Source of the DNA: UBA11865 sp963749825
GTDB lineage: Bacteria; Chloroflexota; Anaerolineae; Promineifilales; Promineifilaceae
Assembly: GCA_963749825.1 (NCBI GenBank)
Contig: CAVVOI010000012.1
Coordinates: forward strand, 1 to 64,000
Direction: 5' to 3'
DNA: 64,000 bases
Shown here in pieces: positions 34,903 to 44,328 of this stretch. The notes beneath the pieces are model-generated. The model ran no database searches. It saw only the letters and a program-made list of their open reading frames with translations, and was not told the origin of the DNA. A program made the translations under genes and the position numbers. Each line of letters begins with the position of its first letter. The stretch's first letter is position 1.

Positions 34903-36393
34903 TTGCTCAATAGACATACGCTCGGTAAAAAGGTTCTCCCCAGTTATTTTCGGGCCGGTCAATTTCGATCTGAATCCCTCGTTTCTCTACTGCAATTCGC
35001 TGTACCACTAACCAGCGTTTTAATCGTCTTAATCTTATATGCTTTCACCTTGGAAGATGATATCACCTGGGCTTACTTTGGCGGTGATGGTGGCGAGTTA
35101 ATAGCAGCTTCCTATACACTCGGCATCCCCCACCCGCCGGGATATCCTACATACGTGTTGCTCGGAAAACTATTTAGTATGATTCCTGTCGGTACAATTG
35201 CCTACCGGTACAATTTGTTTTCGGCCGTGTCAACGGCCGTTGCAGCCGGCTTTGTTTCGTCGATTGCGGCCAAAAAAGCTCTGGTTCCACAGTCTAACAT
35301 TTGGGCCATATGGTCAATGGCCTTGGCCTGCCTCGCCGGTGGCTTAACCTTCGCCTTTATTCCAGTCGTATGGCAACAGTCCCTTATCGCCGAGGTATAT
35401 GCCCTCAATGCGCTTCTCCTCGCAAGTCTGCTTTGGGCCAGCCTAACCAATCGGCGGCCGGCGCTAGTTGGGTTTTTATTTGGCCTAAGCATCACCGGTC
35501 ACCTGATATCTATCCTATTCATCCCCCTACTGTTGTTATTAGTTCCGAAAAAATCGTGGCCTAGCTTGGCCTTTGGAACCGCAGTGGGTTTACTGCCATT
35601 ATTGGCTCTCCCAGTCTTACACAATAGCGGCAGTCCTGTTTCCTGGGGTGAACCGAACACCATCGAGGGCTGGTGGTGGCTCGTTAGCGGCCGGCTCTAT
35701 CGCCCAAATGCTTTCTCGAATTCCCTATTATCGTGGCCGGCTCGAATGAGCAGCTGGGGAATGGCAATTATTCTGCCCTTGATGATAATGACGATCACAA
35801 ATATTTTTGGAATGATCGCTGATGTCCCGAATGACCGCAAACGGATGGCGACGATTAATCTGGTTACGGCAGGCGCATTTGTCCTATATGCGCTGGCATA
35901 CAATACAGGTGACTCGTTTGTCTATCTGATTCCGGCGATTCTTTTGTTGAGCGTCAACATGGCACTGTTCTTACCTCGATTAAAGATTGTGGCGCTGTTT
36001 ATGCCGCTGTTATTGCTTTTCCTGGCTTACCAATATTCTTCGGCGCCGGCAACCGTCGATGTACGGGCAGCCGCCGAAGAAATGCTGGATATAGCTCCGG
36101 AAAATGCCATTATGATCACCGAGGGTGACCAGACAGTTTCCGCCTTGTGGTATTTTCAACACGTCGAGGGCGCCAGGTTGGATATCGCCATTGTCGATGA
36201 AAATATGTTCCAGTTTCCCTGGTACCGGCAACGAATTAAAGAAAGTTATCCGTATCTGGCGAGACTAGAAGTAGATGATGTGTCCAGTTTTGTGACGAGT
36301 AATCAACAGGATCGACCGGTGTGCCGTGTATCGTTTGTTGGTCAGGGTTATTACACATGTGTAGACTCTGGAGAAACAAGGGATTCTAGATAA
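34903..36393 (+). CDS. DUF2723 protein, protein O-mannosyltransferase type
   Basis: A 496-residue polytopic membrane protein of the DUF2723/TMEM260 family (GT-C fold; the human member O-mannosylates IPT domains). The signature loop is clear: TWAYFGGDGGELIAASYTLGIPHPPGYP near residues 50-80, with the Asp-Gly-Gly-Glu catalytic-type residues. About ten membrane segments follow, then a soluble C-terminal part. The start is a TTG at 34903 with AGGAG eight bases upstream. Its place between a C25 peptidase and a DUF4012 gene, next to Ser/Thr-rich surface proteins, suggests it glycosylates the exported proteins of this group. Confidence 0.82.
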   Translation: MLNRHTLGKKVLPSYFRAGQFRSESLVSLLQFAVPLTSVLIVLILYAFTLEDDITWAYFGGDGGELIAASYTLGIPHPPGYPTYVLLGKLFSMIPVGTIAYRYNLFSAVSTAVAAGFVSSIAAKKALVPQSNIWAIWSMALACLAGGLTFAFIPVVWQQSLIAEVYALNALLLASLLWASLTNRRPALVGFLFGLSITGHLISILFIPLLLLLVPKKSWPSLAFGTAVGLLPLLALPVLHNSGSPVSWGEPNTIEGWWWLVSGRLYRPNAFSNSLLSWPARMSSWGMAIILPLMIMTITNIFGMIADVPNDRKRMATINLVTAGAFVLYALAYNTGDSFVYLIPAILLLSVNMALFLPRLKIVALFMPLLLLFLAYQYSSAPATVDVRAAAEEMLDIAPENAIMITEGDQTVSALWYFQHVEGARLDIAIVDENMFQFPWYRQRIKESYPYLARLEVDDVSSFVTSNQQDRPVCRVSFVGQGYYTCVDSGETRDSR

Positions 36394-36397
36394 CGAC

Positions 36398-38416
36398 GTG
36401 CCGGTAAACACATCCTCACCATCTAAAGAAGAAATTCAAGACCGGAAACAGTTGAGGCGGTTAGCTCTTCTGCTATTGTTGTTGGGGCTAGGATTGGTTC
36501 TGTTATGGTTAGGGCTTGTGACATACCAGTTATTCCAGGTTCGAAATTCCCTGCTGGAACACCAGCAAAACCTCAACCAGATCAGGGGCGAAGGCCTCAT
36601 GGAGGCCGATCCCTCAGAGCTTGAACGTTTGGCTGTTGGGGTTCGAGAGGATATCAATACGATTCAAACCATCGTCAGCCCTTTTGAGCCACTGGCACCC
36701 ATCTTAGCCCCTCTGCCGAAAGTCGGTCCCATCTCGGAGGCAGCGCCAGAGTTGTTGTCGATAGCAGATTCAGGAAGTGAAGCGGCTCTGCTCTTGGTGC
36801 AGGCATTCAGCCCTGCCCTGAAAATTATCCAGTCAGGAGATGGGTTTGATCAAGCAGAATTGCCGAAAATCTTGGAGAGCCTACAGGTGGCAGAACCCGA
36901 ACTAATCAAGGCCTCTGCGGCTTTAGCGCTGCTTGAAAACCAGAGATCTAACCTGAAAAATGAAGAGGATCTGCCCATTCAAGCTCAGGATCTACTTAAG
37001 TTATTGGATGACAATCTGCCGCTTGCTCGTGAGAGCTTGTCGGTCACCCAAATTCTACCTGAGTTGATGGGAATGAACGGCCGCCGAAGCTATCTCATAT
37101 TAGCTCAAAATGAAGATGAATTACGAGCCACCGGGGGATTTATCAGCGGCGCTGGTTTACTGACCGTTGAGAATGGCCAGATCCAGGTACTCGATTTTGA
37201 AAATGCCAACCTGATCGATGATTGGCAAAACAAGCCCTATGACTTCCCGCCCCAACCCTTTAACGATTTTATGGGAATGGATATATTCCTTTTTCGAGAT
37301 TCAAACTTCTGGCCCGACTTTCCCACGTCGGCCGAAATGGCCATGGATCTTTATACTTACGGTCAAAATGTTTCACTAGATGGCGTGGTGGCCCTGGATC
37401 AACGTTTTTTGCAGGGGCTTCTTAAGGCGACCGGACCGCTTTACGTATCGGACCTCGATCAGACTGTAAATAGCATGAACGTGGTCCAAGAAATGCGCAA
37501 AGAATGGGGACCTGGTAACCAACTCGACCAGGAAGAAAACTGGATCCTGGATAGAAAATCATTCATGGGTCCTCTGTCGAGGGCCATCAAAGATAGGATC
37601 TTACTTGAATTTGATTCGGTAGATCTTTTCCAACTTGCCAGATCAATACAAGAAGGGATCGAGCAGCGCCACCTGCAAGTTTATGTTCGTGACCGAGCAG
37701 CGGCACAAATTTTTACAAAGGTCGGATGGGACGGGGGACTTGTTATTCCCAACGCCGGTGACTTTTTGCTGGCCGTCGATACCAATATGGGCTTCAACAA
37801 AGTGAATGCAGCAGTGGAAAGATCACTCAAGTACCGGGTCATTTTAGATGACCAGGGTGAGGGCAGCGCAGAACTATCTATGGAATATGGATTTCCGGAA
37901 AACATCGGCGAAAAGGATTGTGCCCATGGTGGCAATCGCTATAATAAGATTAAAGGCTATGGGGATCTGATTGAGGATTGTTATTGGAATTATTTACGGA
38001 TTTACACGCCAATTGGGAGTAAGTTGCGAAGTTCAAGCGAACACCCACTATCGGGGGATTTTTTACTCTCGGGCAAAGATTGGGATGGTGAAAGCCGAAA
38101 AGTAAGTGAGCCTGGTGAATCGGCCGTTATATTTGCGAACTTCATCCTCTTATCACCTGGCGAGAAACAGACAAGCACCCTGGAATACGAGTTACCAGCA
38201 GTCGTAAATACCTTGCCAGACGGTTCTGCACGCTACTCTCTTTTGGTAAGAAAGCAGGCCGGCATACGCGACGACTCAATTGAGGTGATCATCGTTCTGC
38301 CAGATAGCGCCGAGTTCATTAGCAGCGATCCTGAGCCCTCGACCATTCGCGGCCAAGAGATTACTTATCAAGGTAATTTAACAACGGATCTGACAGTTGA
38401 CGTTCATTATCGATGA
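36398..38416 (+). CDS. DUF4012 family extracytoplasmic protein
   Basis: A 672-residue protein with a basic N-terminus, one membrane segment (about residues 22-45) and a large outside region containing DUF4012. Landmarks are LILAQNEDELRATGGFISG, FRDSNFWPDFPTSAEMA and VVALDQRFLQGLLKATGPL. The family is common in actinobacterial and Chloroflexota polysaccharide or cell-wall loci and resembles LytR-type architecture in its context, but its activity is unknown to me. The start is a GTG at 36398, four bases after the DUF2723 stop; no strong ribosome binding site is seen, so coupling to the preceding gene is likely. Confidence 0.82.
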   Translation: MPVNTSSPSKEEIQDRKQLRRLALLLLLLGLGLVLLWLGLVTYQLFQVRNSLLEHQQNLNQIRGEGLMEADPSELERLAVGVREDINTIQTIVSPFEPLAPILAPLPKVGPISEAAPELLSIADSGSEAALLLVQAFSPALKIIQSGDGFDQAELPKILESLQVAEPELIKASAALALLENQRSNLKNEEDLPIQAQDLLKLLDDNLPLARESLSVTQILPELMGMNGRRSYLILAQNEDELRATGGFISGAGLLTVENGQIQVLDFENANLIDDWQNKPYDFPPQPFNDFMGMDIFLFRDSNFWPDFPTSAEMAMDLYTYGQNVSLDGVVALDQRFLQGLLKATGPLYVSDLDQTVNSMNVVQEMRKEWGPGNQLDQEENWILDRKSFMGPLSRAIKDRILLEFDSVDLFQLARSIQEGIEQRHLQVYVRDRAAAQIFTKVGWDGGLVIPNAGDFLLAVDTNMGFNKVNAAVERSLKYRVILDDQGEGSAELSMEYGFPENIGEKDCAHGGNRYNKIKGYGDLIEDCYWNYLRIYTPIGSKLRSSSEHPLSGDFLLSGKDWDGESRKVSEPGESAVIFANFILLSPGEKQTSTLEYELPAVVNTLPDGSARYSLLVRKQAGIRDDSIEVIIVLPDSAEFISSDPEPSTIRGQEITYQGNLTTDLTVDVHYR

Positions 38417-38554
38417 GCGGGGAAAATCACCTAGTTTTTTGAGATATTTGGAAGTTCCAGACTATCCCCCAGAATATCAGCAGCGGGCGCGTTGAATTAC
38501 CAAAATCAATAATTTCGGCGTACAAATTTAGACGCGGGAAGAGAAAGAGATCTG

Positions 38555-39478
38555 ATGAAACGAGGCACAAACATGTTTAGACGGAGTTTGCCCATAATTA
38601 TTTTGTTCGCAATAATCTTTATGCTGCTGATCATCATTCCCGTTTATGGTGACTCATCGCTGGGTAGCCCACAACAGACCTGGCCCAGCAGAACTCCAAC
38701 GTCGAGCGCCCCACCCAACCCAACGCAGCCTCCGCCCAGTGATGGTACATCAACGCCGCCCCCACCTGAAAGCAGTCCAACTACGTTGGTAGCCACCGAG
38801 AGTGCTTCTGTGACCCGGCCACCTCTGGCGACCAAAAACTTCTTGCCGACGGCTGCGCCTTGCCAAGTCCCACCAACAGCCATGGCATTGGGAACAGTTG
38901 CGGTCAGGTCAGGACCGGGAATCGCCTATGATCGAGTCGGCAGCCTAACTTTTTCTGAGGTGCGGATCATCTTAGGCCGGACACAATATTTTCCTTGGTG
39001 GCAGATCCAATTTACCAGCGACCAAGTCGGTTGGGTGGCAGCCGAAGCCGTCGATGTCCAGGGGTCTACGTCAGGCGTGCCTATCGTTACCCCACCCCGT
39101 ATGGATGGCAATACACCGGAACCAGGTCCAGAATGGGAACCAACGGCCGACCCAATGTGCATCATGACCCTGAACGCCGCTGGCGCATCTCCGTCACCAG
39201 TTCAAGTGACTCAAGAGCCGTCTAAAACTGCAGAAGTCGAAGCATCCCCAACGGCGACAGTGGAACAAGCCGAGGCATCTGTTGCCACGCAGTCGCCTGT
39301 CGAGGAAGACCTTGAAATACCTGAGGAAGTAGCAACCAGTGAAGTGTTGGAACCACCTGATTCCGACCAAGACAGTTCGACTGAGAACGGAAGTAATCCA
39401 AATTGGATTTTGGGGGCCGGTTTGCTGTTCATCGTTGCTGCCGCAGCTGTCTATTTGATTCAACGAAGGTCAAAGTAG
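38555..39478 (+). CDS. SH3-domain surface protein with Pro/Thr linkers and C-terminal anchor
   Basis: A 307-residue exported protein: signal segment (about residues 8-30), Pro/Ser/Thr linker, a bacterial SH3 domain (about 107-170, with VAVRSGPGIAYDRVGSL and WWQIQF...GWVAAEAV), an acidic Thr/Glu linker and a final membrane segment (about 282-302) followed by RRSK. SH3b domains often bind peptidoglycan peptides. It lies 138 bases after the DUF4012 gene, so it may have its own promoter; none stands out. It is probably a structural cell-surface protein. Confidence 0.7.
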   Translation: MKRGTNMFRRSLPIIILFAIIFMLLIIIPVYGDSSLGSPQQTWPSRTPTSSAPPNPTQPPPSDGTSTPPPPESSPTTLVATESASVTRPPLATKNFLPTAAPCQVPPTAMALGTVAVRSGPGIAYDRVGSLTFSEVRIILGRTQYFPWWQIQFTSDQVGWVAAEAVDVQGSTSGVPIVTPPRMDGNTPEPGPEWEPTADPMCIMTLNAAGASPSPVQVTQEPSKTAEVEASPTATVEQAEASVATQSPVEEDLEIPEEVATSEVLEPPDSDQDSSTENGSNPNWILGAGLLFIVAAAAVYLIQRRSK

Positions 39479-39632
39479 ATCGTCCGTTCACTTAAGTAGG
39501 GCTCACCAGTTCAAAAATTTGTAGATTCTCGATTCATCATCAATCGATCTGACAATATTCTTATGTCCCTGCAGTATCATCTCTGGCGGTGATCAAATAC
39601 CAATAGAACAATAATTGGAGGAAATGCGATCC

Positions 39633-41537
39633 ATGGCAGATCAATCAGGCGGAAAGCCCATCCGGTTCAAAGCTGAAATAGCCCAATTGCTAGATATCCT
39701 TGTCCATTCGCTATATAAGGAAAGAGATATTTTCCTGCGGGAACTTGTCTCCAATGCGGCCGATGCCCTTACCCGAATGCAGTTTGAATTGCTAACGAAT
39801 CAAGATGTGCTGGATGCAGACGCCGAATTAGCGATAAGAATCGAGCTAGCGGACGACGGTGAGCATAAGGTGCTGATCGTAAAAGACAGTGGCGTGGGCA
39901 TGACCAAGGATGAACTCATCGAAAATCTGGGCACCATTGCCCAGTCAGGCGCGCGGGAATTTATTCAACGCCTGGAAAAAGATGAGGAAAATCCGGCCGA
40001 TATCATTGGCCGATTTGGCGTCGGATTTTATTCCGCTTTCATGGTGGCCGATGAAATTCGGGTCATATCTCGCAGCTATCGCAGGCGGGCAAAAGCAGCC
40101 GCTTGGGTATCGCAAGGAGGAGAAAGCTTTCAGATCGAGGAAGCCCAAAAAGAAGACCGGGGCACCGAAATACACCTCCGACTCAAGAAAGAGGCCGAGG
40201 AATTCTCCGATAATTATTCGTTGAAACAGATCGTCAAGAAGTATTCGGATTACGTCGGTTACCCGATTTATGTTGCCGGGGAAAAAGCAAATCAACAATT
40301 GCCGCTATGGAAAAAGAGGCCGGCTGAAGTAGAAGATGAGGAATATAAACGGTTCTATCAACAACACACGATGGATTTTGAAGAACCTTTGGCGACGATT
40401 CATTTCGCTTCGGATGCGCCGCTACATGTTCGGGCGCTGCTGTTCATTCCTGCTAACCGGGAAAAAAGTGTTTTGAACTTACGTAAGGAACCGGGTATTG
40501 AACTTTTTTCTCACAATGTATTGATACAAGAGTATTGTCAGGATCTGCTACCGCGTTGGCTAGATTTCATCTACGGCATCGTCGAATCGGAAGATTTACC
40601 ACTTAATGTCAGCCGGGAATCAATCCAAAATACGCGGGTTATGCGCCAGTTGGCGAAGTCAATTCGTAAGAGGGTATTACGAGAACTCCGTCAAATGGCA
40701 ACTGATGGCTCTGAACAATATTCCAAGTTCTGGCGGCAATACGAGCGCCCACTCAAAGAAGGCCTGGCGGCCGAACCCGATGCCAAAGATGAGATGCTGC
40801 CTCTATTCCGCTTTTATAGTTCACGCTCAGAAGGAGAATTGACGACCCTAGACGAATATGTCGCCAATATGCCCGACGATCAGGAAGAAATCTATTACGT
40901 ATTGGGAGAAGACGAAAAAACAGTGGCCTTTAGTCCTCACCTGGATCCCTTCAAAGCGCGCCAGATAGAAGTATTGTACTGGGTCAATCCCATCGATCCG
41001 TTTATCGCTCCAATCCTAACTGAATACAACGGAAAAAAATTCAGAAATGTTGATGATGCCGGAGTTGATATTTTTGGAGATGTAACTTCTTCGGAGGATG
41101 GCGAACAGGAAAACCTGATCGAAGAAGCCGATTTCAATTTACTTGTCGGCCGTTTCGTTACTACGTTAGGGGAAAGAGTGTTGGAGGTGCGTCAATCCAC
41201 AATTCTAAAAGATAGCGCAATACGCTTGGTGTCCCCCGCCGATTCACCTGATCGAGACATGCAGCGTCTTTATAAATACCTCGATCAAGAATACCAGGTA
41301 CCTAAAAAGATCCTCGAGGTCAATCGCAATCATGCGCTGATCGCTAACCTCGCGCATCTAGTGACCGCAGATCCGGGTGACGCAATCATCAATCTCACTA
41401 TCGAGCAATTATATGAAAACGCCTTGGTGATCGAGGGTCTGCATCCCAATCCAGTATCGATGATGCCCCGCATTCAAACCATATTGGAATTAGCAGTTGA
41501 AAACGAAATTGGGTCGAGAGAATCACAGAGTAGCTAG
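39633..41537 (+). CDS. htpG: Hsp90-family chaperone HtpG
   Basis: A 634-residue ATP-dependent chaperone. The N-terminal GHKL ATPase is shown by RELVSNAADAL, KDSGVGMTKDEL, the lid GTIAQSGAREF and GRFGVGFYSAFMVAD. The middle domain has the catalytic Arg region (LNVSRESIQNTRVMR), and the C-terminal dimerisation domain is complete. Upstream, GGAGGA at 39617-39622 is 10-11 bases from the ATG at 39633; a TTG at 39615 and an ATG at 39624 are less likely starts. There is no CIRCE operator. The gene ends 29 bases from the convergent PbpA-like gene, with no hairpin between. Confidence 0.95.
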   Translation: MADQSGGKPIRFKAEIAQLLDILVHSLYKERDIFLRELVSNAADALTRMQFELLTNQDVLDADAELAIRIELADDGEHKVLIVKDSGVGMTKDELIENLGTIAQSGAREFIQRLEKDEENPADIIGRFGVGFYSAFMVADEIRVISRSYRRRAKAAAWVSQGGESFQIEEAQKEDRGTEIHLRLKKEAEEFSDNYSLKQIVKKYSDYVGYPIYVAGEKANQQLPLWKKRPAEVEDEEYKRFYQQHTMDFEEPLATIHFASDAPLHVRALLFIPANREKSVLNLRKEPGIELFSHNVLIQEYCQDLLPRWLDFIYGIVESEDLPLNVSRESIQNTRVMRQLAKSIRKRVLRELRQMATDGSEQYSKFWRQYERPLKEGLAAEPDAKDEMLPLFRFYSSRSEGELTTLDEYVANMPDDQEEIYYVLGEDEKTVAFSPHLDPFKARQIEVLYWVNPIDPFIAPILTEYNGKKFRNVDDAGVDIFGDVTSSEDGEQENLIEEADFNLLVGRFVTTLGERVLEVRQSTILKDSAIRLVSPADSPDRDMQRLYKYLDQEYQVPKKILEVNRNHALIANLAHLVTADPGDAIINLTIEQLYENALVIEGLHPNPVSMMPRIQTILELAVENEIGSRESQSS

Positions 41538-41566
41538 GTCAGACAATATCAATCAACTCCTGGACC

Positions 41567-42493
41567 CTATCCGCTCGCGAATCCAAGCATCGTCCGGCCA
41601 ATTTGCTCAGCATCAATTAGGGAATCGTTATCCTCCAAAACTACCACAACAGCGTATTGAGGAGAACTGGCCGGGGTTAAACCTAGATACCATGTATTAG
41701 TCACCCCTTTTGGACCCGATAAAACCGGTACCGAAAATTCAGCATACCCCTGATGCCTGGGCAAAGCGTCAAGAATCGTATCGGCGGTTGTTCTCTGGAT
41801 GATTTGATTTTCAGATTCATCGGTACTAATTTTTTTCCATTCACCGTTTAAGCCTCGAACAGAATCCACGATCTTTACATCCAGACTCAACCCATCATTG
41901 GCCAGAGACGCCAAAGCCATTACAACCTGTAATGGACTGACTGATAGTGAATCTTGACCAATTGCTGCCATCCTTAAATCCTGAATTCCGGCACCGGACG
42001 GCTCCTCAGTCTCAATCTCTATTTCTGGTGAGGTTAAATATCCAAAGTCGCTGAAAGAGTTGAACAGACCCTCGTTGCCTAAGATATCGGCCAGTTTCAA
42101 TGTCGGGTTTGGACAACGGGACTGAAACGCCTGAAGCCAGGTCGATTCATCTTCAGGGGGTCCGGCACAATGAAGCTGACTACCATTCACCAAAACTGCA
42201 TCATTCATCCCCACAACAGGGTCTTCAAACTTTAGGAGGCCGGCATCCATAGCCGAGGCAATTAAAAATGGTTGGAGCACCAATCCAGGTTGATATTGTC
42301 CTTGAGTCACACGATTCAAAAGCGGCGCATCTTCATTTTCAGTGAGTTCATTGAATTGATCATCTAGGTGGTTAGGATCGTAGTCGGGATGGCTCACCAT
42401 CGCTTCAACCGTCCCTTCTGCTATGTTGAGCAGAACTATCGCTCCTTGGTTCTGGCCCAGTGCTTCGTCGGCAACACTGTTGAAGTTGCGCAT
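41567..42493 (-). CDS. Penicillin-binding protein (PbpA/FtsI-like), C-terminal fragment
   Basis: The transpeptidase part of a protein split by one +1 shift near 42476. It reads VADEALGQNQGAIVLLNIAEGTVEAMVSHPDYDPN, then goes through a domain lacking an obvious SxxK serine: the place expected to have it (after GLVLQPF) reads QGQYQPGLVLQPF. Without the canonical serine it may be an inactive or divergent transpeptidase. The C-terminus has a GPKGVTNTWYLGLTP segment where KTGT is expected. Dropping one base joins it to the N-terminal fragment as TIDAQLQQVADEAL. It lies downstream of the FtsW/RodA gene. Confidence 0.72.
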   Translation of the reverse strand: MRNFNSVADEALGQNQGAIVLLNIAEGTVEAMVSHPDYDPNHLDDQFNELTENEDAPLLNRVTQGQYQPGLVLQPFLIASAMDAGLLKFEDPVVGMNDAVLVNGSQLHCAGPPEDESTWLQAFQSRCPNPTLKLADILGNEGLFNSFSDFGYLTSPEIEIETEEPSGAGIQDLRMAAIGQDSLSVSPLQVVMALASLANDGLSLDVKIVDSVRGLNGEWKKISTDESENQIIQRTTADTILDALPRHQGYAEFSVPVLSGPKGVTNTWYLGLTPASSPQYAVVVVLEDNDSLIDAEQIGRTMLGFASG

Positions 42494-42929
42494 CGATCGT
42501 CAGGCGGACATCTTGGCCGGTTTGGCTTTCATGAAGGGTATTGTGGTGCCAGAATTTTTGCCAAAAATCATCAGCGTCTCCTCGTAGAGAAGAATCGTAG
42601 GTATTTTCAATCCCAGATGTACCATGACGAAAACTATAATAACCCGTTACATGACTGGCACTTGGCACAGGATACATTCGCCTTAGATCATCCAGATCGC
42701 CAATCGTTTCAGCCAGAACCATATTATTGCGGTCGAATATTTGCCCACGCTGAATTCTCAGTTCCGTCTCAACCAATCTGGGATTATCTTCACGTTCTAG
42801 TATTTGCGGGCCACGCAAGACCGTCCAATAACCCAAGGCGAGACCCACCATAATGAATCCCAACATGATGCCAAGGTGAAGATATTTTAAGCGCAAACGG
42901 ACTGAGACTAGGTCAGTTTTATAGTTCAT
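42405..42929 (-). CDS. Penicillin-binding protein (PbpA/FtsI-like), N-terminal fragment
   Basis: The N-terminal piece of the same gene. It has a basic start, a membrane segment (about residues 18-40) and the PBP dimerisation region with RIQRGQIFDRNNMVLAET and VRLTIDAQLQQ, which is the family sequence just before the transpeptidase domain. Beyond residue 150 the frame turns into unrelated sequence and stops at 42405. The ATG at 42929 has no evident ribosome binding site, and the gene begins 43 bases after the FtsW/RodA stop. Both fragments together would give a protein of about 450 residues, close to PbpA-type size. Confidence 0.72.
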   Translation of the reverse strand: MNYKTDLVSVRLRLKYLHLGIMLGFIMVGLALGYWTVLRGPQILEREDNPRLVETELRIQRGQIFDRNNMVLAETIGDLDDLRRMYPVPSASHVTGYYSFRHGTSGIENTYDSSLRGDADDFWQKFWHHNTLHESQTGQDVRLTIDAQLQQCCRRSTGPEPRSDSSAQHSRRDG

Positions 42930-42972
42930 AAGTGGCTATCGACGAAGAAGTTGTTCTTGCCATGGAGCATAA

Positions 42973-44307
42973 TCAATCTAGGTCCTTTGCCGACAGATTA
43001 AGCATCAGGCCAATCATCAGGCAGCTAATCAGCAACGAGCTCCCTCCATAGCTAACAAACGGTAAAGTAACCCCGGTCAAGGGCAATACCTTTGTCGCAC
43101 CAGCCATGATGAGAAAAGATTGGGCACTGAACATCACAGTTATCCCTGCAGCCAGGAATAGGTTAAACAACTGGTTACTCCGGCTGGCGATTCTTAATCC
43201 CCGGTATGCCAATATGACAAAACATGTGAGAACGGCAAGTGAACCGACATATCCCCACTCTTCGCTAATAGCAGCAAAGGCAAAATCTGAGTGTACAACG
43301 GGGATGTAGGTCGGAAATCCCTGGGCCACACCTTGGCCACTTATCCCACCCGCGGCGACCGCATAAAGGGATTGAACGATTTGAAAGCCCCGTGATGTCG
43401 CTTCAGGCCAAGGATTTAGCCAGGTATCGACCCTCAGGGCCACCAGGTCAAAGACCAGATATCCAGCAATGCCGGCGATTAATAACAGGAAAATTCCTCC
43501 AAGCACATATTCCAGCCGGCCGGTTGCCAAATAAATCAAGGCGACGAATACGGCGAAGAAAAGAGTGGCAGCGCCCATATCCTGTTGCCAGACCAACAAG
43601 ACGATACAGAAACCCCACATTAAAGCGAGAGGGGCAAGATAAGCGAGCGTGTAGCGTATTCCCGCCCGCTTCCTCAATAAAAACAGGCTGCCTCGTTCAG
43701 AAAAATAGCTGGCCAAAAATATTATCAATAGCAATTTGAGCAATTCAGAAGGTTGAAAGAACACAATGCCGAGTAGCGGCAGCCCTAGCCACAAGGTTAA
43801 GCCTTGCCCACTAGGATTAACTCCGAATAACAAGGTGGCCCCAAGCAAAATCAGTCCTAGGATGAGCCACGTATAACGATATTGCTTCAACATAGCCATA
43901 TCTTTTGGGAATATCGAAGCCAACAAAAGACCCGCCATGCCAATGAGAAGCCAAAGTGCCTGGCGATCCAAGAAATTTGGCGCCAATCTATCGAGAAGGA
44001 TCAAGCCCCATCCACTTAGCAGAGCAAAGACAGGAAATATATGTGGATCATGTGAAGGTAAGAATATTAATAGGAAGAAATAAGCGATAGTTGAGAGCAG
44101 CAACCAGATAATGGGCGCTTTCAGATGGCTGAATTCTACAGCACCTTCGACCGCCAGACTGAGTGCAATAGCATTAATAAATATGAACATGGCTGCTATG
44201 ATTAACAAAATTCCTTCAAATTTCTGTTGGTTTTGCACGGCCGGTAAACGCGAGAATAGGCGCTTTCTGTTGAGGCGGCTGTTCACATTGACTCTGGTAA
44301 TGGACAT
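42973..44307 (-). CDS. FtsW/RodA/SpoVE-type peptidoglycan glycosyltransferase
   Basis: A SEDS-family polymerase of 444 residues with about ten membrane segments. SEDS landmarks include the region LLWQQDMGAATLF (LQPDxGT-like), GFPTYIPVVHSDFAFAAISEEWG and the C-terminal LPLTGVTLPFVSYGGSSLL. It makes glycan strands together with the PBP encoded just downstream, an arrangement like rodA-pbpA. FtsW and RodA cannot be told apart with confidence from sequence alone, so no symbol is given. The ATG at 44307 has only a distant AAGGA. It precedes the split PBP by 43 bases and follows mtnP. Confidence 0.92.
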   Translation of the reverse strand: MSITRVNVNSRLNRKRLFSRLPAVQNQQKFEGILLIIAAMFIFINAIALSLAVEGAVEFSHLKAPIIWLLLSTIAYFFLLIFLPSHDPHIFPVFALLSGWGLILLDRLAPNFLDRQALWLLIGMAGLLLASIFPKDMAMLKQYRYTWLILGLILLGATLLFGVNPSGQGLTLWLGLPLLGIVFFQPSELLKLLLIIFLASYFSERGSLFLLRKRAGIRYTLAYLAPLALMWGFCIVLLVWQQDMGAATLFFAVFVALIYLATGRLEYVLGGIFLLLIAGIAGYLVFDLVALRVDTWLNPWPEATSRGFQIVQSLYAVAAGGISGQGVAQGFPTYIPVVHSDFAFAAISEEWGYVGSLAVLTCFVILAYRGLRIASRSNQLFNLFLAAGITVMFSAQSFLIMAGATKVLPLTGVTLPFVSYGGSSLLISCLMIGLMLNLSAKDLD

Positions 44308-44328
44308 GGTACGTGATAACAGTCCTTG

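Noticed and set aside
39479..39632. CIRCE-type heat-shock operator before htpG
   Set aside because: No TTAGCACTC-N9-GAGTGCTAA-like repeat is present; no good -35/-10 pair stands out either.
42368..42853. 161-codon plus-strand frame opposite the PBP gene
   Set aside because: It is antisense to a recognised PBP N-terminus and has no family resemblance or ribosome binding site.
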